In this document: positions 32,906 through 44,119 of the stretch, piece after piece
Numbering within the stretch: position 1 is the stretch's first letter
Layout: every line of letters begins with the position of its first letter
Source: JABFRZ01 sp964631945
GTDB lineage: Bacteria > Planctomycetota > UBA1135 > GCA-002686595
Length of the DNA: 64,000 bases
Assembly: GCA_964631945.1 (NCBI GenBank)
Contig: CAZWAY010000008.1
Location: forward strand, 40,961 to 104,960
Direction: 5' to 3'
Made by a program: the position numbers and the translations under genes
The notes under the pieces: generated by a model
Seen by the model: only the letters and a program-made list of their open reading frames with translations
Database searches by the model: none
Told to the model about the DNA's origin: nothing

Positions 32906-34282
32906 CTAGGCCGCGCGCGCGGCGACGAAGGGGGCGGGGTAGGTGCTGATCGGACGCCGGCGGCAGATCTCGCGCACGCGCGCCTCGATGCGCGCGCGCA
33001 GCCGGGCGTCGAGGCGGTACTCGCGCTCGCTGACCTGCTGCACGCCGGCCAGCACCTGCTCGATCAGCTCGACGCACTCGAGCATGTCGCTCGGCTCCAT
33101 GCAGCGGATGGCGAGTCCGTTCGTGCCCAGGCGGATGCCGCTCGTGACGGTGGGCGGGTTCACGTCGTAGGGGATGCGGTTCTTGTTGACGACCAGGCCG
33201 CACTCCTCCAGCGCCTTCTCGGCGTTCACGCCGGTGATGCCGCGCCGGAAGACGTCCACCACCACGATGTGGTTGTCGGTCCCTCCCGTGATCACGCGCT
33301 GGCCCTTGGCCACGAAGGCCGCCGCCAGGGCCTGCGAGAGCTCGGTGATGCGCGCGGCCACGCGCCTGAACTCGGGGCTGGCGACGTAGGCGAAGCCGCG
33401 CGCCTTGGCGGCGATGGCGCTCTGGTTGGGGGCGCCCTGGAAGAACGGGAAGACCTTCTTCTGGATGAGGTCGGCCAGCGTGCGCTTGCCGTCGGGACCG
33501 GGGCGGTCGAAGTCCTTGCCCATCAGGATCAGGCCGCCGCGGCCGCCGTAGAGCTGCTTGTGCGTGCAGGTGGTCGTGAAGTGCGCGTGGTCGACGGGCG
33601 AGGGGTGCAGCCCGGCCGCCACCAGTCCGGCGATGTGCGTGATGTCCGCCAGCAGGTAGGCCCCGACCTGGTCGGCGATGGCGCGGAAGCGGGCCCAGTC
33701 GACCTGGCGCGGGTAGGCGGTGGTGCCGCACACGATCAGCTTCGGGCGGTGCTCCTGGGCCAGCCGCTCGGCCTGCTCGTAGTCGATGCGCTCGTCACGC
33801 GTCAGGCCGTAGCCGACGGCCTTGAAGACCTGGCCGGAGATCGAGGCCTTCGAGCCGTGCGTCAGGTGGCCGCCGAAGTCGAGCTCGAGCCCGAGCAGCG
33901 TGTCGTGCGGCTGGAGCACGCTGAACATGACGATCTCGTTGGCCGAGGTGGCCGACATCGGCTGCACGTTGGCGTAGCGCGCGCCGAAGGCGTGTTTGGC
34001 GCGCTCGATGGCGAGCTGCTCGATCTCGTCGATGTGGCGGCAGCCGGCGTGGAAGCGCGCCCGCGGGTAGCCCTCGGCGGTCACGTTCATGGTCGGCATC
34101 GCCTCGCACACCAGGGCCGAGGGATCGGCGATGCTGGAGGACGCCACCATCGTCAGGACGTTGGCCTGGCGCTGGTACTCCTGTTCCAGGAGCCCGAACA
34201 GCTGCGGGTCCTCGCGGCGCAGCCGTTCGATGCCGTCGGCCAGGAAGCGGGAGAGGTCGTTGTCGGGGCGCGTGGTGTGCAT
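32906..34282 (-). CDS. Serine hydroxymethyltransferase-like PLP enzyme (diverged, NRPS-linked)
   Basis: This 458-residue fold-type I PLP enzyme is clearly related to GlyA. The PLP lysine is Lys242 in THKQLYGGRGG. Asp213 and His216 (ADITHIAGL), Arg384 (TSGIRLGT) and Glu70 in AEGYP are kept. Several housekeeping residues are changed. The SEN of IASENY is SSS, the Tyr before AEGYP is Thr68, the following YY is Phe77-His78, and the His that stacks on PLP is Phe136. It is therefore unlikely to be the ordinary folate-dependent GlyA. Inside the NRPS operon (21 bp after one gene, 10 bp before the next) it probably makes or cleaves an unusual beta-hydroxy or alpha-substituted amino acid. Confidence 0.85.
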   Translation of the reverse strand: MHTTRPDNDLSRFLADGIERLRREDPQLFGLLEQEYQRQANVLTMVASSSIADPSALVCEAMPTMNVTAEGYPRARFHAGCRHIDEIEQLAIERAKHAFGARYANVQPMSATSANEIVMFSVLQPHDTLLGLELDFGGHLTHGSKASISGQVFKAVGYGLTRDERIDYEQAERLAQEHRPKLIVCGTTAYPRQVDWARFRAIADQVGAYLLADITHIAGLVAAGLHPSPVDHAHFTTTCTHKQLYGGRGGLILMGKDFDRPGPDGKRTLADLIQKKVFPFFQGAPNQSAIAAKARGFAYVASPEFRRVAARITELSQALAAAFVAKGQRVITGGTDNHIVVVDVFRRGITGVNAEKALEECGLVVNKNRIPYDVNPPTVTSGIRLGTNGLAIRCMEPSDMLECVELIEQVLAGVQQVSEREYRLDARLRARIEARVREICRRRPISTYPAPFVAARAA

Positions 34283-34303
34283 GGCTGGGACCGGAGTGCG
34301 GAG

Positions 34304-36940
<2,637 letters not shown>

Positions 36941-36952
36941 GGGAAGGTGTCG
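36941..36952. promoter_or_regulatory. 12-bp divergent start-to-start spacer with RBS
   Basis: The ATG codons of the NRPS gene (minus strand) and the PPTase gene (plus strand) are separated by 12 bp. GGGAAGG at 36941-36947 is a Shine-Dalgarno site for the PPTase. Promoters for both directions must lie inside the opposing coding regions. Confidence 0.7.
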
Positions 36953-37750
36953 ATGGCTTCAACCGTGTCGCGCGCGCCGGACGATGACGGCTGTGTGCGA
37001 GAGCTCCCCGTGGACGTGCGCGAAGCCTGGGTGCAACGGGTGCGCCTGCAAGGGAACGAGGTGCATCTCTGGTGGGGACGGACGGAGGCGGTCGAAAGTC
37101 TGGACGCGCTCGAAGGCTGGCTATCGGAAGACGAGCTGCGGCGATCTGAGCGTTTCCGACGGGAGCGGGACGCGCGCGCCTTCGTGTTCCGGCGCGCCTT
37201 CCTGCGCGCGATCCTGGCCACGCAGCTCGGCTGTCGGCCGGGCGAGCTGGTCTTCGCCCAGGGCCCGTTCGGGAAGCCCTTGCTGGCGCATCCGGCGGGC
37301 GCGCTCGCCTTCAGCGCGTCGAGCTCGGGCGCGCGCGTGCTGGTGGCCGTGACCGAGGGCCAGGAGCTCGGCGTGGACGTGGAGCGCCTGGCCGGGCTGC
37401 CCACCGATCCGGAAGAGCTTTCGCGCCTCGCGGCCCGCGTGCTCGGCCCGCGCGAGCGCGCCGAGTTCGCGGCACTCGCGCCCGGCCCGCGCCGGCGCGG
37501 CTTCCTGCGCGCCTGGACCCGCAAGGAGGCGCTGCTGAAGGCGCTCGGAATCGGGCTGGCGCGCGAGCCGAGCACGGTCGAGGTCGGGCTGGCCTCGTTC
37601 GCGGGCGAACGCGTGCTGGCGCAGGAGGCGCCGTGGGCGGGCGGGCAGGCGCGCCTCTACCCGCTCGAAGCGCCGCCGGGGTCCGCGGCCAGCCTGGTGG
37701 TCCTGGCGCGGATGCCGGGACCCGCGCGCCTGCACCTGCACGGGACGTAG
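36953..37750 (+). CDS. Sfp-type 4'-phosphopantetheinyl transferase
   Basis: This 265-residue enzyme converts apo carrier domains to holo form by moving phosphopantetheine from CoA to the carrier serine. Metal/catalytic motifs are GVDVE (140-144: Asp142, Glu144) and WTRKEALLKALG (188-199: Trp188, Lys191, Glu192, Lys196). The segment that usually reads FNxSHS is FSASSSG here, so the His that contacts CoA phosphate is replaced by Ser. The ATG at 36953 is supported by a GGGAAGG site. It diverges from the NRPS operon with a 12-bp spacer and almost certainly activates the four carrier domains encoded in this locus. Confidence 0.92.
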   Translation: MASTVSRAPDDDGCVRELPVDVREAWVQRVRLQGNEVHLWWGRTEAVESLDALEGWLSEDELRRSERFRRERDARAFVFRRAFLRAILATQLGCRPGELVFAQGPFGKPLLAHPAGALAFSASSSGARVLVAVTEGQELGVDVERLAGLPTDPEELSRLAARVLGPRERAEFAALAPGPRRRGFLRAWTRKEALLKALGIGLAREPSTVEVGLASFAGERVLAQEAPWAGGQARLYPLEAPPGSAASLVVLARMPGPARLHLHGT

Positions 37751-37765
37751 GCCGCGGAATCGGCC

Positions 37766-38437
37766 TCAGCCGGCCTGGCGCTCGATCGCGTCGCGTACGC
37801 GCACGCTGGTGAGGCGCTCGCGTTCTTCCAGCGTGCGGATCACCTTGCCGGGGATGCCGCCGACCAGCGAGTACGGCGGCACGTCCTGGGTGACCACGGC
37901 ATTGGCCGCGACGATGCTGTCGTGTCCGATCGTGATCGGGCCGAGCACGCACGCCCCCGCGCCGATCAGCACGCGCTCCTCGATGATCGGCAGCGAGGTG
38001 AGCGGCGCCCCGTGGTGCGCCAGCCCCAGCGTCACGTTGTGGCGGATCTGCACGTCGTCGCCGATGTACAGCGCGCCCAGCACGCACCCGCCGTTGTGCC
38101 ACAGGCGCACGCGCCGGCCGACCTTGACGATGTAGGGCAGCTCGATGCGCGCCAGCCAGAGCACGCACAGGTACAGGAACTCGTAGACCAGCGTGCAGGG
38201 CACGCGCAGCGGCTTGGGCAGGCCCATGCGCCAGTTGCCGAAGCGGTTGACGGCCAGGCACACGAAGCCGTGCGCGAAGGGACTCTCGTGCGTGCGCAGG
38301 TCCTCGGCCAGCAGTGCGAGCAGCGACATCCCGGGCGGGTTCTGGTCCCGGTCCCCGCGCATCGAGTAGCCGAGGCGTTCGCCGCGCGCGAGCGGCGTCA
38401 CGGGCGCAAGAGCGGGCGGAACGTCCTTCGCTTCCAT
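37766..38437 (-). CDS. Left-handed beta-helix acyltransferase (serine acetyltransferase-like)
   Basis: This 223-residue protein has an alpha-helical N-terminal half and a hexapeptide-repeat beta helix from about 105 to 200 (IGDDVQIRHNVTLG, LIGAGACVLGPITIG, IVAANAVVTQDVPPYS). It closes with VGGIPGKVIR, as in CysE- and WcaB-type enzymes. The reaction would be acetyl or acyl transfer from acyl-CoA to an amino acid or sugar hydroxyl. A hydrophobic stretch near 80-98 (YEFLYLCVLWLARIEL) may anchor it to the membrane. It converges on the PPTase (15 bp between stops) and diverges from the SGNH/MBOAT acetylation genes (127 bp). It may belong to either group, and the substrate is unknown. Confidence 0.8.
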   Translation of the reverse strand: MEAKDVPPALAPVTPLARGERLGYSMRGDRDQNPPGMSLLALLAEDLRTHESPFAHGFVCLAVNRFGNWRMGLPKPLRVPCTLVYEFLYLCVLWLARIELPYIVKVGRRVRLWHNGGCVLGALYIGDDVQIRHNVTLGLAHHGAPLTSLPIIEERVLIGAGACVLGPITIGHDSIVAANAVVTQDVPPYSLVGGIPGKVIRTLEERERLTSVRVRDAIERQAG

Positions 38438-38564
38438 GTTGCTGTGTGCCGTGGGCCCCCGGCCGGGCCTCCGCCGGCCGCGTCCTCGGACGCGAAGCGG
38501 AGCGCGGCGCTTACATCGGACGGGTCGCGCTGCCGATGCACGCTATTCCCGCGTTTCCCCGGCC

Positions 38565-39803
38565 ATGCTCGAGCCCGTGCCCCCCTCCAGTTCGCCCGCG
38601 CCCAAGGTCTATCGACCGCGCGTGGCCGGCGCCCTCGGGCGCGTCGGCGTGGCGCTCCTGTGCTTCGCGCTGGTGGGGGTGGCCCTGCGCGCGGTGGCGG
38701 CGCCCCCGGGCGGCAGCGTGATCGGCGGCAAGCTGGAGTACTGGCAGGCGCACGGGGCCGACTACGACACGGTCTTCCTGGGCTCGAGCCACGTCCTGCG
38801 CGCCGTCGTGCCGGCCGAGTTCGACCGCGCTATGGGCGAGTTCGAGCGACCGACGCACTCCTTCAACTTCGGGATCCAGGCCGTGCACCTGCTGGAGCAG
38901 CGCTACCTGCTGCGGCACATCCTCGACACGCGTCCGGGCCTCGCGCGCGTCTTCTTCGAGTACCACTGGCTCTTCCCGCAGATCGCGCCCGAGAACGCCT
39001 TCCTGGCGCGCACGGTCTACTGGCACGATCCCGGGACGACCGCGCTCGCCGTCGAGCGCGCGCTGCACTGGGGTGACGAGCTCGGGGACCGGTTCGCCTA
39101 CGTCGAGGACGAGAGCCAGGCCCACTCGGTCTTCACGCTCCTCGAGCGTCGGCTGCCCGCCAGCGTGCGCGCGGCCGAGGACCACCTCCAGCACGGCTTG
39201 ACCGAGAGCCTGCTGATCGGGCGCGGCAAGGACGTGCTGCGCGGCTTGCTGGGGCGCAGCCATGGCCAGAGCGCGCGCTACGCCCGGCAGCACGGCTACG
39301 TCTCGCTCGAGGACGACGAGCGCGAGCTCGCGGCCCAGGGCGACGTGCACAACTCCTTCCGCGCGCGGCGCGAGCGCTTCCTGGCGAACCAGGAGGCCTA
39401 CCGGCGCGACGTGGACGAACTGGACGCGGCCGAGCTCTCCTTCGGGGACGGCGACTGGATCAACCCCGAGCTCACGCGCGTGGACGACTTCGACCTGATC
39501 GCCGCGATCGCCCAAGAGGTGCGCGCGCGCGGGGTCGAGTTCGTGCTCGTGATCCTGCCCTCGCAGAGCGCCAACCGGCGCTTCGAGGACCGCCTGCTGG
39601 AGGAGCTGGGTTCGCCCGTGCTGCGCTACGACCTGCCCGAGCGCTATCCGGCGCTGTACGCGCCCGAGAACCGCTGGGACTCCGGGCACCTCTCGGCCGA
39701 GGGCGCGCGCATCTTCTCGCGCCTGCTGGCACGGGACTGCGTCGCGCTGCAGCCTGGACCGACCGTCCCGCGACCCACCGAAGGGAATGAGGTGGCGCAG
39801 TGA
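38565..39803 (+). CDS. SGNH-hydrolase-like O-acetyltransferase partner (AlgJ/DltD-like role)
   Basis: This 412-residue protein has one N-terminal membrane helix (about 22-42) and a periplasmic SGNH-like domain. TVFLGSSHVLRAV near 63-75 supplies the block-I serine. DSGHLSAEG close to the C-terminus supplies the catalytic Asp-x-x-His. It overlaps the MBOAT gene by 4 bp, the usual arrangement in which the MBOAT protein exports the acetyl group and the SGNH protein places it on an extracellular polysaccharide. I used the ATG at 38565, just before the membrane segment. The frame is open upstream but runs into the divergent intergenic region. The likely substrate is the surface polysaccharide made by the glycosyltransferases at the left of the window. 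Confidence 0.82.
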   Translation: MLEPVPPSSSPAPKVYRPRVAGALGRVGVALLCFALVGVALRAVAAPPGGSVIGGKLEYWQAHGADYDTVFLGSSHVLRAVVPAEFDRAMGEFERPTHSFNFGIQAVHLLEQRYLLRHILDTRPGLARVFFEYHWLFPQIAPENAFLARTVYWHDPGTTALAVERALHWGDELGDRFAYVEDESQAHSVFTLLERRLPASVRAAEDHLQHGLTESLLIGRGKDVLRGLLGRSHGQSARYARQHGYVSLEDDERELAAQGDVHNSFRARRERFLANQEAYRRDVDELDAAELSFGDGDWINPELTRVDDFDLIAAIAQEVRARGVEFVLVILPSQSANRRFEDRLLEELGSPVLRYDLPERYPALYAPENRWDSGHLSAEGARIFSRLLARDCVALQPGPTVPRPTEGNEVAQ

Positions 39804-41203
39804 TCTTCACCGAGCCGCGCTTCCTGTTCTTCTTCCTGGTGGTCTTCGGCGTGCACTGGGCCCTGCGCGGCAACCGCGGCCGCAAGCTGTGGCTCACCGG
39901 CGCGAGCCTGGCCTTCTACGGCGCCTGGGACTGGCGCTTCCTCGGTCTGATGGTGGGCTCGTCGCTGATCGACTACCTGGCCGGGCTCGGGCTGGGGCGC
40001 CACGACGCGCCGCGCACGCGCAAGCTCCTGCTGGGCGCCAGCCTGCTCGGGAACCTGGGGATCCTCGGGTTCTTCAAGTACTACAACTTCTTCGTCGACT
40101 CGGGCGCGGGCTTCCTGCGCTGGCTCGGCCTGCCGGTCGCGGACCACACCCTGGCGATCATCCTGCCGGCCGGCATCAGCTTCTACACCTTCCAGGCGCT
40201 CTCCTACACGATCGACGTGTACCGCCGGAAGCTCGTGCCGGTGCGCAGCCTGCTCGACTTCGTGCTGTTCATCGGGTTCTTCCCGCAGCTCGTGGCCGGT
40301 CCGATCGTGCGCGCCACCGAGTTCCTGCCGCAGCTCGAGACCAAGCGCGTGTTCGCGCGCGTGGACGTGCGCGCCGCGCTGGTCCTGTTCCTGATCGGCT
40401 TCGTCAAGAAGGGCATCCTGTCGGACCACGTGGCTCCGGTGATCGAGCCGGTCTTCTCGGATCCGGGCGCCTACACGGCCAGCTCGACCTGGATCGCGCT
40501 GTTCCTGTACCACGTGCAGATCTACTGCGACTTCTCGGGCTACTCGGACATGGCCATCGCCACGGCCGCGCTGCTCGGCTACACGCTGCCGAAGAACTTC
40601 GACTTCCCGTTCTTCGCCCGCAACATCGGGGCCTTCTGGCAGCGCTGGCACATCTCGCTCTCGACCTGGTTCCGCGACTACTTCTACTTCGCCCTGGGCG
40701 GCAGCAAGGGCTCGAGCCTCAAGGGCATGCTGGTGGGTTCGCTGACCATGATGGTGGTCGGTCTGTGGCACGGAGCGGGCTGGCAGTACCTCGGCTTCGG
40801 CGTGCTCATGAGCGGCTCGATCATCGTCTCGCGCAGCTGGGGCATGCTGGTGCCCGAGGGCTCGCTGCTGCGCCGCGTGGTGGCCGCGCTGGGCATCCCG
40901 CTGATGTGGTGGTTCCTGTTCTGGAACTGGATCCTGTTCCGCTCGGCCGGCTGGGAGCAGGGCTGGGAGATGCAGCGCATCTTCTTCTTCCTCGACGGCG
41001 GCGGCTCGAAGCAGCTCGAGTTCCACTGGCTCGCGCTGGTGGCGGGCTTCTTCGTGGTGCACTACGGCTTCTACCGCGGCTGGTTCCGCGGCTGGGCGCG
41101 CGTGAACGACTGGGCCTACGCCGCGGCCGTGGGCGCGAGCGCCGCGCTGGTGCTGGCCTTCGTGGCCACCGAGACCAAGGCCTTCATCTACTTCCAGTTC
41201 TAG
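39800..41203 (+). CDS. MBOAT family membrane O-acyltransferase (AlgI/DltB-like)
   Basis: This polytopic protein of 467 residues has about ten hydrophobic segments. It carries the family pattern FWQRWHISLSTWFRDYFYF and the presumed catalytic His in MVVGLWHGAGW, plus the conserved IYCDFSGYSDMAIA block. Such proteins move an acetyl group across the inner membrane for O-acetylation of alginate-like or teichoic polymers. The GTG start at 39800 overlaps the stop of the SGNH gene, so the two are co-translated. No further gene follows on this strand before the convergent SMI1/KNR4-like gene 66 bp away. Confidence 0.94.
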   Translation: MIFTEPRFLFFFLVVFGVHWALRGNRGRKLWLTGASLAFYGAWDWRFLGLMVGSSLIDYLAGLGLGRHDAPRTRKLLLGASLLGNLGILGFFKYYNFFVDSGAGFLRWLGLPVADHTLAIILPAGISFYTFQALSYTIDVYRRKLVPVRSLLDFVLFIGFFPQLVAGPIVRATEFLPQLETKRVFARVDVRAALVLFLIGFVKKGILSDHVAPVIEPVFSDPGAYTASSTWIALFLYHVQIYCDFSGYSDMAIATAALLGYTLPKNFDFPFFARNIGAFWQRWHISLSTWFRDYFYFALGGSKGSSLKGMLVGSLTMMVVGLWHGAGWQYLGFGVLMSGSIIVSRSWGMLVPEGSLLRRVVAALGIPLMWWFLFWNWILFRSAGWEQGWEMQRIFFFLDGGGSKQLEFHWLALVAGFFVVHYGFYRGWFRGWARVNDWAYAAAVGASAALVLAFVATETKAFIYFQF

Positions 41204-41269
41204 CCACGCGCCGGCGGGCCCTGGGTGCGCAGAGATTTGCCGCGGAGCAAGAGGAGGGGGAGGGTTGCG

Positions 41270-41995
41270 CTAGGAGCGCCCGGTGAACCAGGTCTTCAGG
41301 CGCTGCAGGCGCGTGCGACTGCCGTAGGCGAACACGTACTCGTCGCCCGCGCGGGCGAGCGGCGTCCGCGGGCCGTAGCGTCCCCACGGCATCCCCTCGC
41401 CTGGCCGCGCGCGGCGCAGGTCGCGGATGAACCAGCCCTCGCCGAGGCGCTGCGCGAATTCGCGCAGCAGCGCGTCGGGCGATTCGCGCAGCGTGGCGCT
41501 CGGGGCGTCGCTGGCCTGCGTCCAGACCCGTTGAACGGCGCGCTCGACGACCTCGGCCACCGGGCCCTCGTGCGGCGATGCGCAGAAGCGCAGGTAGTCG
41601 TCGACGAAGGTGGCGAGGTCGGGGCTCTGGTACACGAGCACGGGCGCGTCGTGGCACAGGAACCAGACCGGCCCGAGGGTCTCGCGCCCCGGGCGCAGCT
41701 CGAGCACCCAGAAGTTGCCCGCGCCATCGCCGACCAGGGTGATCACCTGTCCGAACAGGTCGCTCAGCGGGCACGGCCCGATGCTGGCGAGGTCGAGGCT
41801 CTCGAGCATCTCCAGGCCGGCGGTCGCGCGCAGCAGCTCGGCCAGCTCGCGCGGCAGCGGGAAGCCGAGTTCGCGCTCGAGTTCGGCCAGGCGTGCCGGC
41901 GAGACGGGGGGCTGCAGCCCCACGATCTCCTCGGCCCCGTCCTCCCCGGTCCACTTCCGGCCGGCTGCTCGCCGCAACACCTCCAGCGTGTTCAT
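41270..41995 (-). CDS. SMI1/KNR4-family protein
   Basis: This 241-residue soluble protein has an N-terminal SMI1/KNR4-type domain: PPVSPARLAELERELGFPLP, then ELLRATAGLEML and a VGDGAGNFWVLELRPG strand pair. Family members serve as immunity proteins against contact-dependent or polymorphic toxins, or as scaffolds. No toxin gene is visible next to it, so a solitary regulatory or orphan-immunity role is possible. The ATG at 41995 (MNTLEVL) has a GAGGG site upstream and lies 59 bp from the divergent PQQ-propeller gene. The C-terminal third (WFIRDLRR, EYVFAYGSR) has no domain I recognise. Confidence 0.75.
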   Translation of the reverse strand: MNTLEVLRRAAGRKWTGEDGAEEIVGLQPPVSPARLAELERELGFPLPRELAELLRATAGLEMLESLDLASIGPCPLSDLFGQVITLVGDGAGNFWVLELRPGRETLGPVWFLCHDAPVLVYQSPDLATFVDDYLRFCASPHEGPVAEVVERAVQRVWTQASDAPSATLRESPDALLREFAQRLGEGWFIRDLRRARPGEGMPWGRYGPRTPLARAGDEYVFAYGSRTRLQRLKTWFTGRS

Positions 41996-42054
41996 CCGGC
42001 CCTCATCGGAAGGCGGACGTCGGGGCTGGAGCGGCCGAGGGTAGGCTGGCGCGC

Positions 42055-43386
42055 ATGTGGCCCAACCCTCTCGCATCGCTCTGCCTGGCCGCCCTGGTCT
42101 GCCCGAGTTCGCCCCACGCGCAGGAGACGTGGCCGTCCTTCCGCGGTCCGGGGGCGCGCGGGGTCGCGGAGGGGCATGCGCTGGCGGCGAGCTTCGACCT
42201 CGCGCAGGGCCAGAACGTGCGCTGGCGCGTGCCGATCCCGGGCCTCGCGCACTCGGCGCCGGTGATCGCGGCGGGGCGCATCTTCGTCTCGTCCGCCGTG
42301 CGCAAGCAGGGCGAGTCCGAGCTCAAGGTCGGCCTGTACGGCGATCCGAGCGCGGTCGCGAGCGAGGGCGTGCACGACTTCGTGGTGCTGGCGCTGGAGG
42401 AAGCGACGGGCAAGCTGCTGTGGCAGCAGACGGTCTGGAGCGGCACGCCCAAGCACGCGCGCCACCCCAAGTCGAGCTACGCCGCCTCGACCCCCGCCAC
42501 CGACGGGAAGCACCTGGTGGTCAACTTCGGCAGCGAGGGGCTCTACGCCTTCGACCTCGACGGCAAGCTGCTGTGGCGGCGCGACCTCGGCGACCTCGAC
42601 CCGGGTCCCTACAACATGAGCGGCGTGCAGTGGGGCTACGCCAGCTCGCCCGTGATCCACGAGGGCAAGGTGCTGGTGCAGTGCGACGTGCTCTCGCAGG
42701 GCTTCCTGGCGGCCTTCGACGTGGCGAGCGGAGCCGAGCTGTGGCGCACGAAGCGCGCCGACGTCTCGACCTGGTCCACGCCCACGGTCGACGTGCGCGC
42801 GGGTCGCGCGCAGGTGATCTGCAACGGCTTCAAGCACATCGGTGGCTACGACCTGGATTCCGGCAAGGAGCTGTGGACGCTGGTGGGCGGCGGCGACGCG
42901 CCCGTGCCGGCCCCGGTCGTGTTCGAGGACCTGGTGCTGATCACCAACGCGCACGGGGGCCTGGCTCCGATCTACTGCATCTCGGCTGGGGCCGAGGGCC
43001 TGATCACGCCCGAGCACGAGGCCATGCTGTGGTGCCACATGAACCGCGGCAATTACATGCAGACGCCGCTGGTGTACGGGGAAGAGCTGTACCTGCTGTC
43101 CGACGCCGGCATCCTGGCCTGCCTCGACCTCGCCACCGGCGAGACGCGCTACCGCGAGCGCCTGGGGGCCGGCGAGTCCGGCTTCACCGCCTCGATGGTG
43201 GCGGGCGACGGCAAGCTCTACGCCACCAGCGAGGAAGGCAGCGTGTACGTGCTCGCCGCCGGCACGAGCTTCGCGCGCCTGGCGCAGTGCGAGCTGGGCG
43301 AGACCTGCATGGCCAGCCCCGCGATCTCCGACGGCGTGCTCTTCTGGCGCACGCGCGGGCACCTGCTGGCGGTGGCGGCGAAATAG
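42055..43386 (+). CDS. Secreted PQQ-like beta-propeller protein
   Basis: This 443-residue protein has a signal peptide (about 1-22, ending SPHAQ). The mature protein opens WPSFRGPGARGVAEG, the hallmark of a large outer-membrane or periplasmic propeller family abundant in Planctomycetota. Repeated blades of the type F-D-x-x-x-G-x-x-L-W are seen: ALEEATGKLLWQQ, AFDLDGKLLWRR, AFDVASGAELWRT, DLDSGKELWT. No PQQ-dehydrogenase catalytic residues are obvious, so a scaffolding or binding role is more likely than redox catalysis. The ATG at 42055 directly precedes the signal peptide. It converges on the barrel-like gene at 43400. Confidence 0.88.
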   Translation: MWPNPLASLCLAALVCPSSPHAQETWPSFRGPGARGVAEGHALAASFDLAQGQNVRWRVPIPGLAHSAPVIAAGRIFVSSAVRKQGESELKVGLYGDPSAVASEGVHDFVVLALEEATGKLLWQQTVWSGTPKHARHPKSSYAASTPATDGKHLVVNFGSEGLYAFDLDGKLLWRRDLGDLDPGPYNMSGVQWGYASSPVIHEGKVLVQCDVLSQGFLAAFDVASGAELWRTKRADVSTWSTPTVDVRAGRAQVICNGFKHIGGYDLDSGKELWTLVGGGDAPVPAPVVFEDLVLITNAHGGLAPIYCISAGAEGLITPEHEAMLWCHMNRGNYMQTPLVYGEELYLLSDAGILACLDLATGETRYRERLGAGESGFTASMVAGDGKLYATSEEGSVYVLAAGTSFARLAQCELGETCMASPAISDGVLFWRTRGHLLAVAAK

Positions 43387-43399
43387 CGCGCGCGGGCGG

Positions 43400-43996
43400 C
43401 TACTCGCCGCGCGCGCCGAACCCGGGCAGGCGCACGCCGAGGCTGAAGCCGAGGTAGTAGTCCTTGCCCTCGCCGCGATCGGGATCCTCCTGCTGCGCGA
43501 GCACCAGCCCGATCACGAAGCGCCGCCAGGGCACGTCCAGCGTCAGGTGCAGGTTCTGGCCGTCCCACAGGTGCGTCACCTGCAGGCGCTGATCGAACAG
43601 CGCGTAGTGCAGGCCGCCCACGAGCTCCCAGTCGTTCTCGGCGTCGCGGAAGGACGCGCCGACGTAGGGCGCGATCGGCAGGTGCGTCCAGGGCTCGAGG
43701 CTCTTCGACAGCGTGCCGTAGTACGCCTGGCCGCGATCGGTGCCGATGCGATCCGAGCTCGTGCCGAGGATGAACGCGGGCCGGGACTCGGTCTCGTTCC
43801 AGGCCGTGAAGTTGCCGATCGGGCCCCAGTCGTCGGCCAGCGGGTTGAGCTCGAGGCCGGCCTGGAAGCGCGGGTGGAAGCGGTAGCTCAGCGTGAAGCG
43901 CTCACGCGCGCGCCTGGCCGGGATGCCGTCGATGTAGCGGAAGCTGGCGATCCAGCGCGTCTCCTCGGTCGTCTCGCCGATCCCACGGATCGGCAT
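43400..43996 (-). CDS. Putative beta-barrel protein lacking its own signal peptide
   Basis: This 198-residue protein has the alternating polar/hydrophobic strands and terminal-strand look of a small outer-membrane barrel: FTLSYRFHPRFQAGLELNP, IAPYVGASF, YYLGFSLGVRLPGF. No conserved family is recognised. From the ATG at 43996 it has no signal peptide, which is odd for such a protein. In the same frame, 41 codons upstream, lies a 33-codon frame encoding a signal-peptide-like sequence (44018-44119). Two in-frame TGA codons separate it from this gene. It may be a gene with a broken 5' end, or be translationally coupled to a small upstream peptide. It converges on the propeller gene, with 13 bp between stops. 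Confidence 0.6.
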   Translation of the reverse strand: MPIRGIGETTEETRWIASFRYIDGIPARRARERFTLSYRFHPRFQAGLELNPLADDWGPIGNFTAWNETESRPAFILGTSSDRIGTDRGQAYYGTLSKSLEPWTHLPIAPYVGASFRDAENDWELVGGLHYALFDQRLQVTHLWDGQNLHLTLDVPWRRFVIGLVLAQQEDPDRGEGKDYYLGFSLGVRLPGFGARGE

Positions 43997-44017
43997 GCCC
44001 TCGCCGGGTCACTGCGG

Positions 44018-44119
44018 TCAGCTCGGCACCAGGCTGAAGAACTCGGGCTCGTCGGGCTGCGCGGGTGGCTGGCTCTCCTGGAGCAGGGCGAGCGAGAGCA
44101 GTGCGAGGACGATGAACAT
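44018..44119 (-). CDS. Small signal-peptide-like ORF (33 aa)
   Basis: The ATG at 44119 opens a 33-codon frame reading MFIVLALLSLALLQ followed by a Pro/Glu-rich piece and ending FFSLVPS before TGA. The first 14 residues look like an export signal. The frame is the same as that of the barrel-like gene at 43400-43996, which begins 7 codons after this stop. A second TGA lies between them. It may be a real short secreted peptide, a translation-coupling leader, or the detached signal peptide of the downstream protein. Confidence 0.4.
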   Translation of the reverse strand: MFIVLALLSLALLQESQPPAQPDEPEFFSLVPS

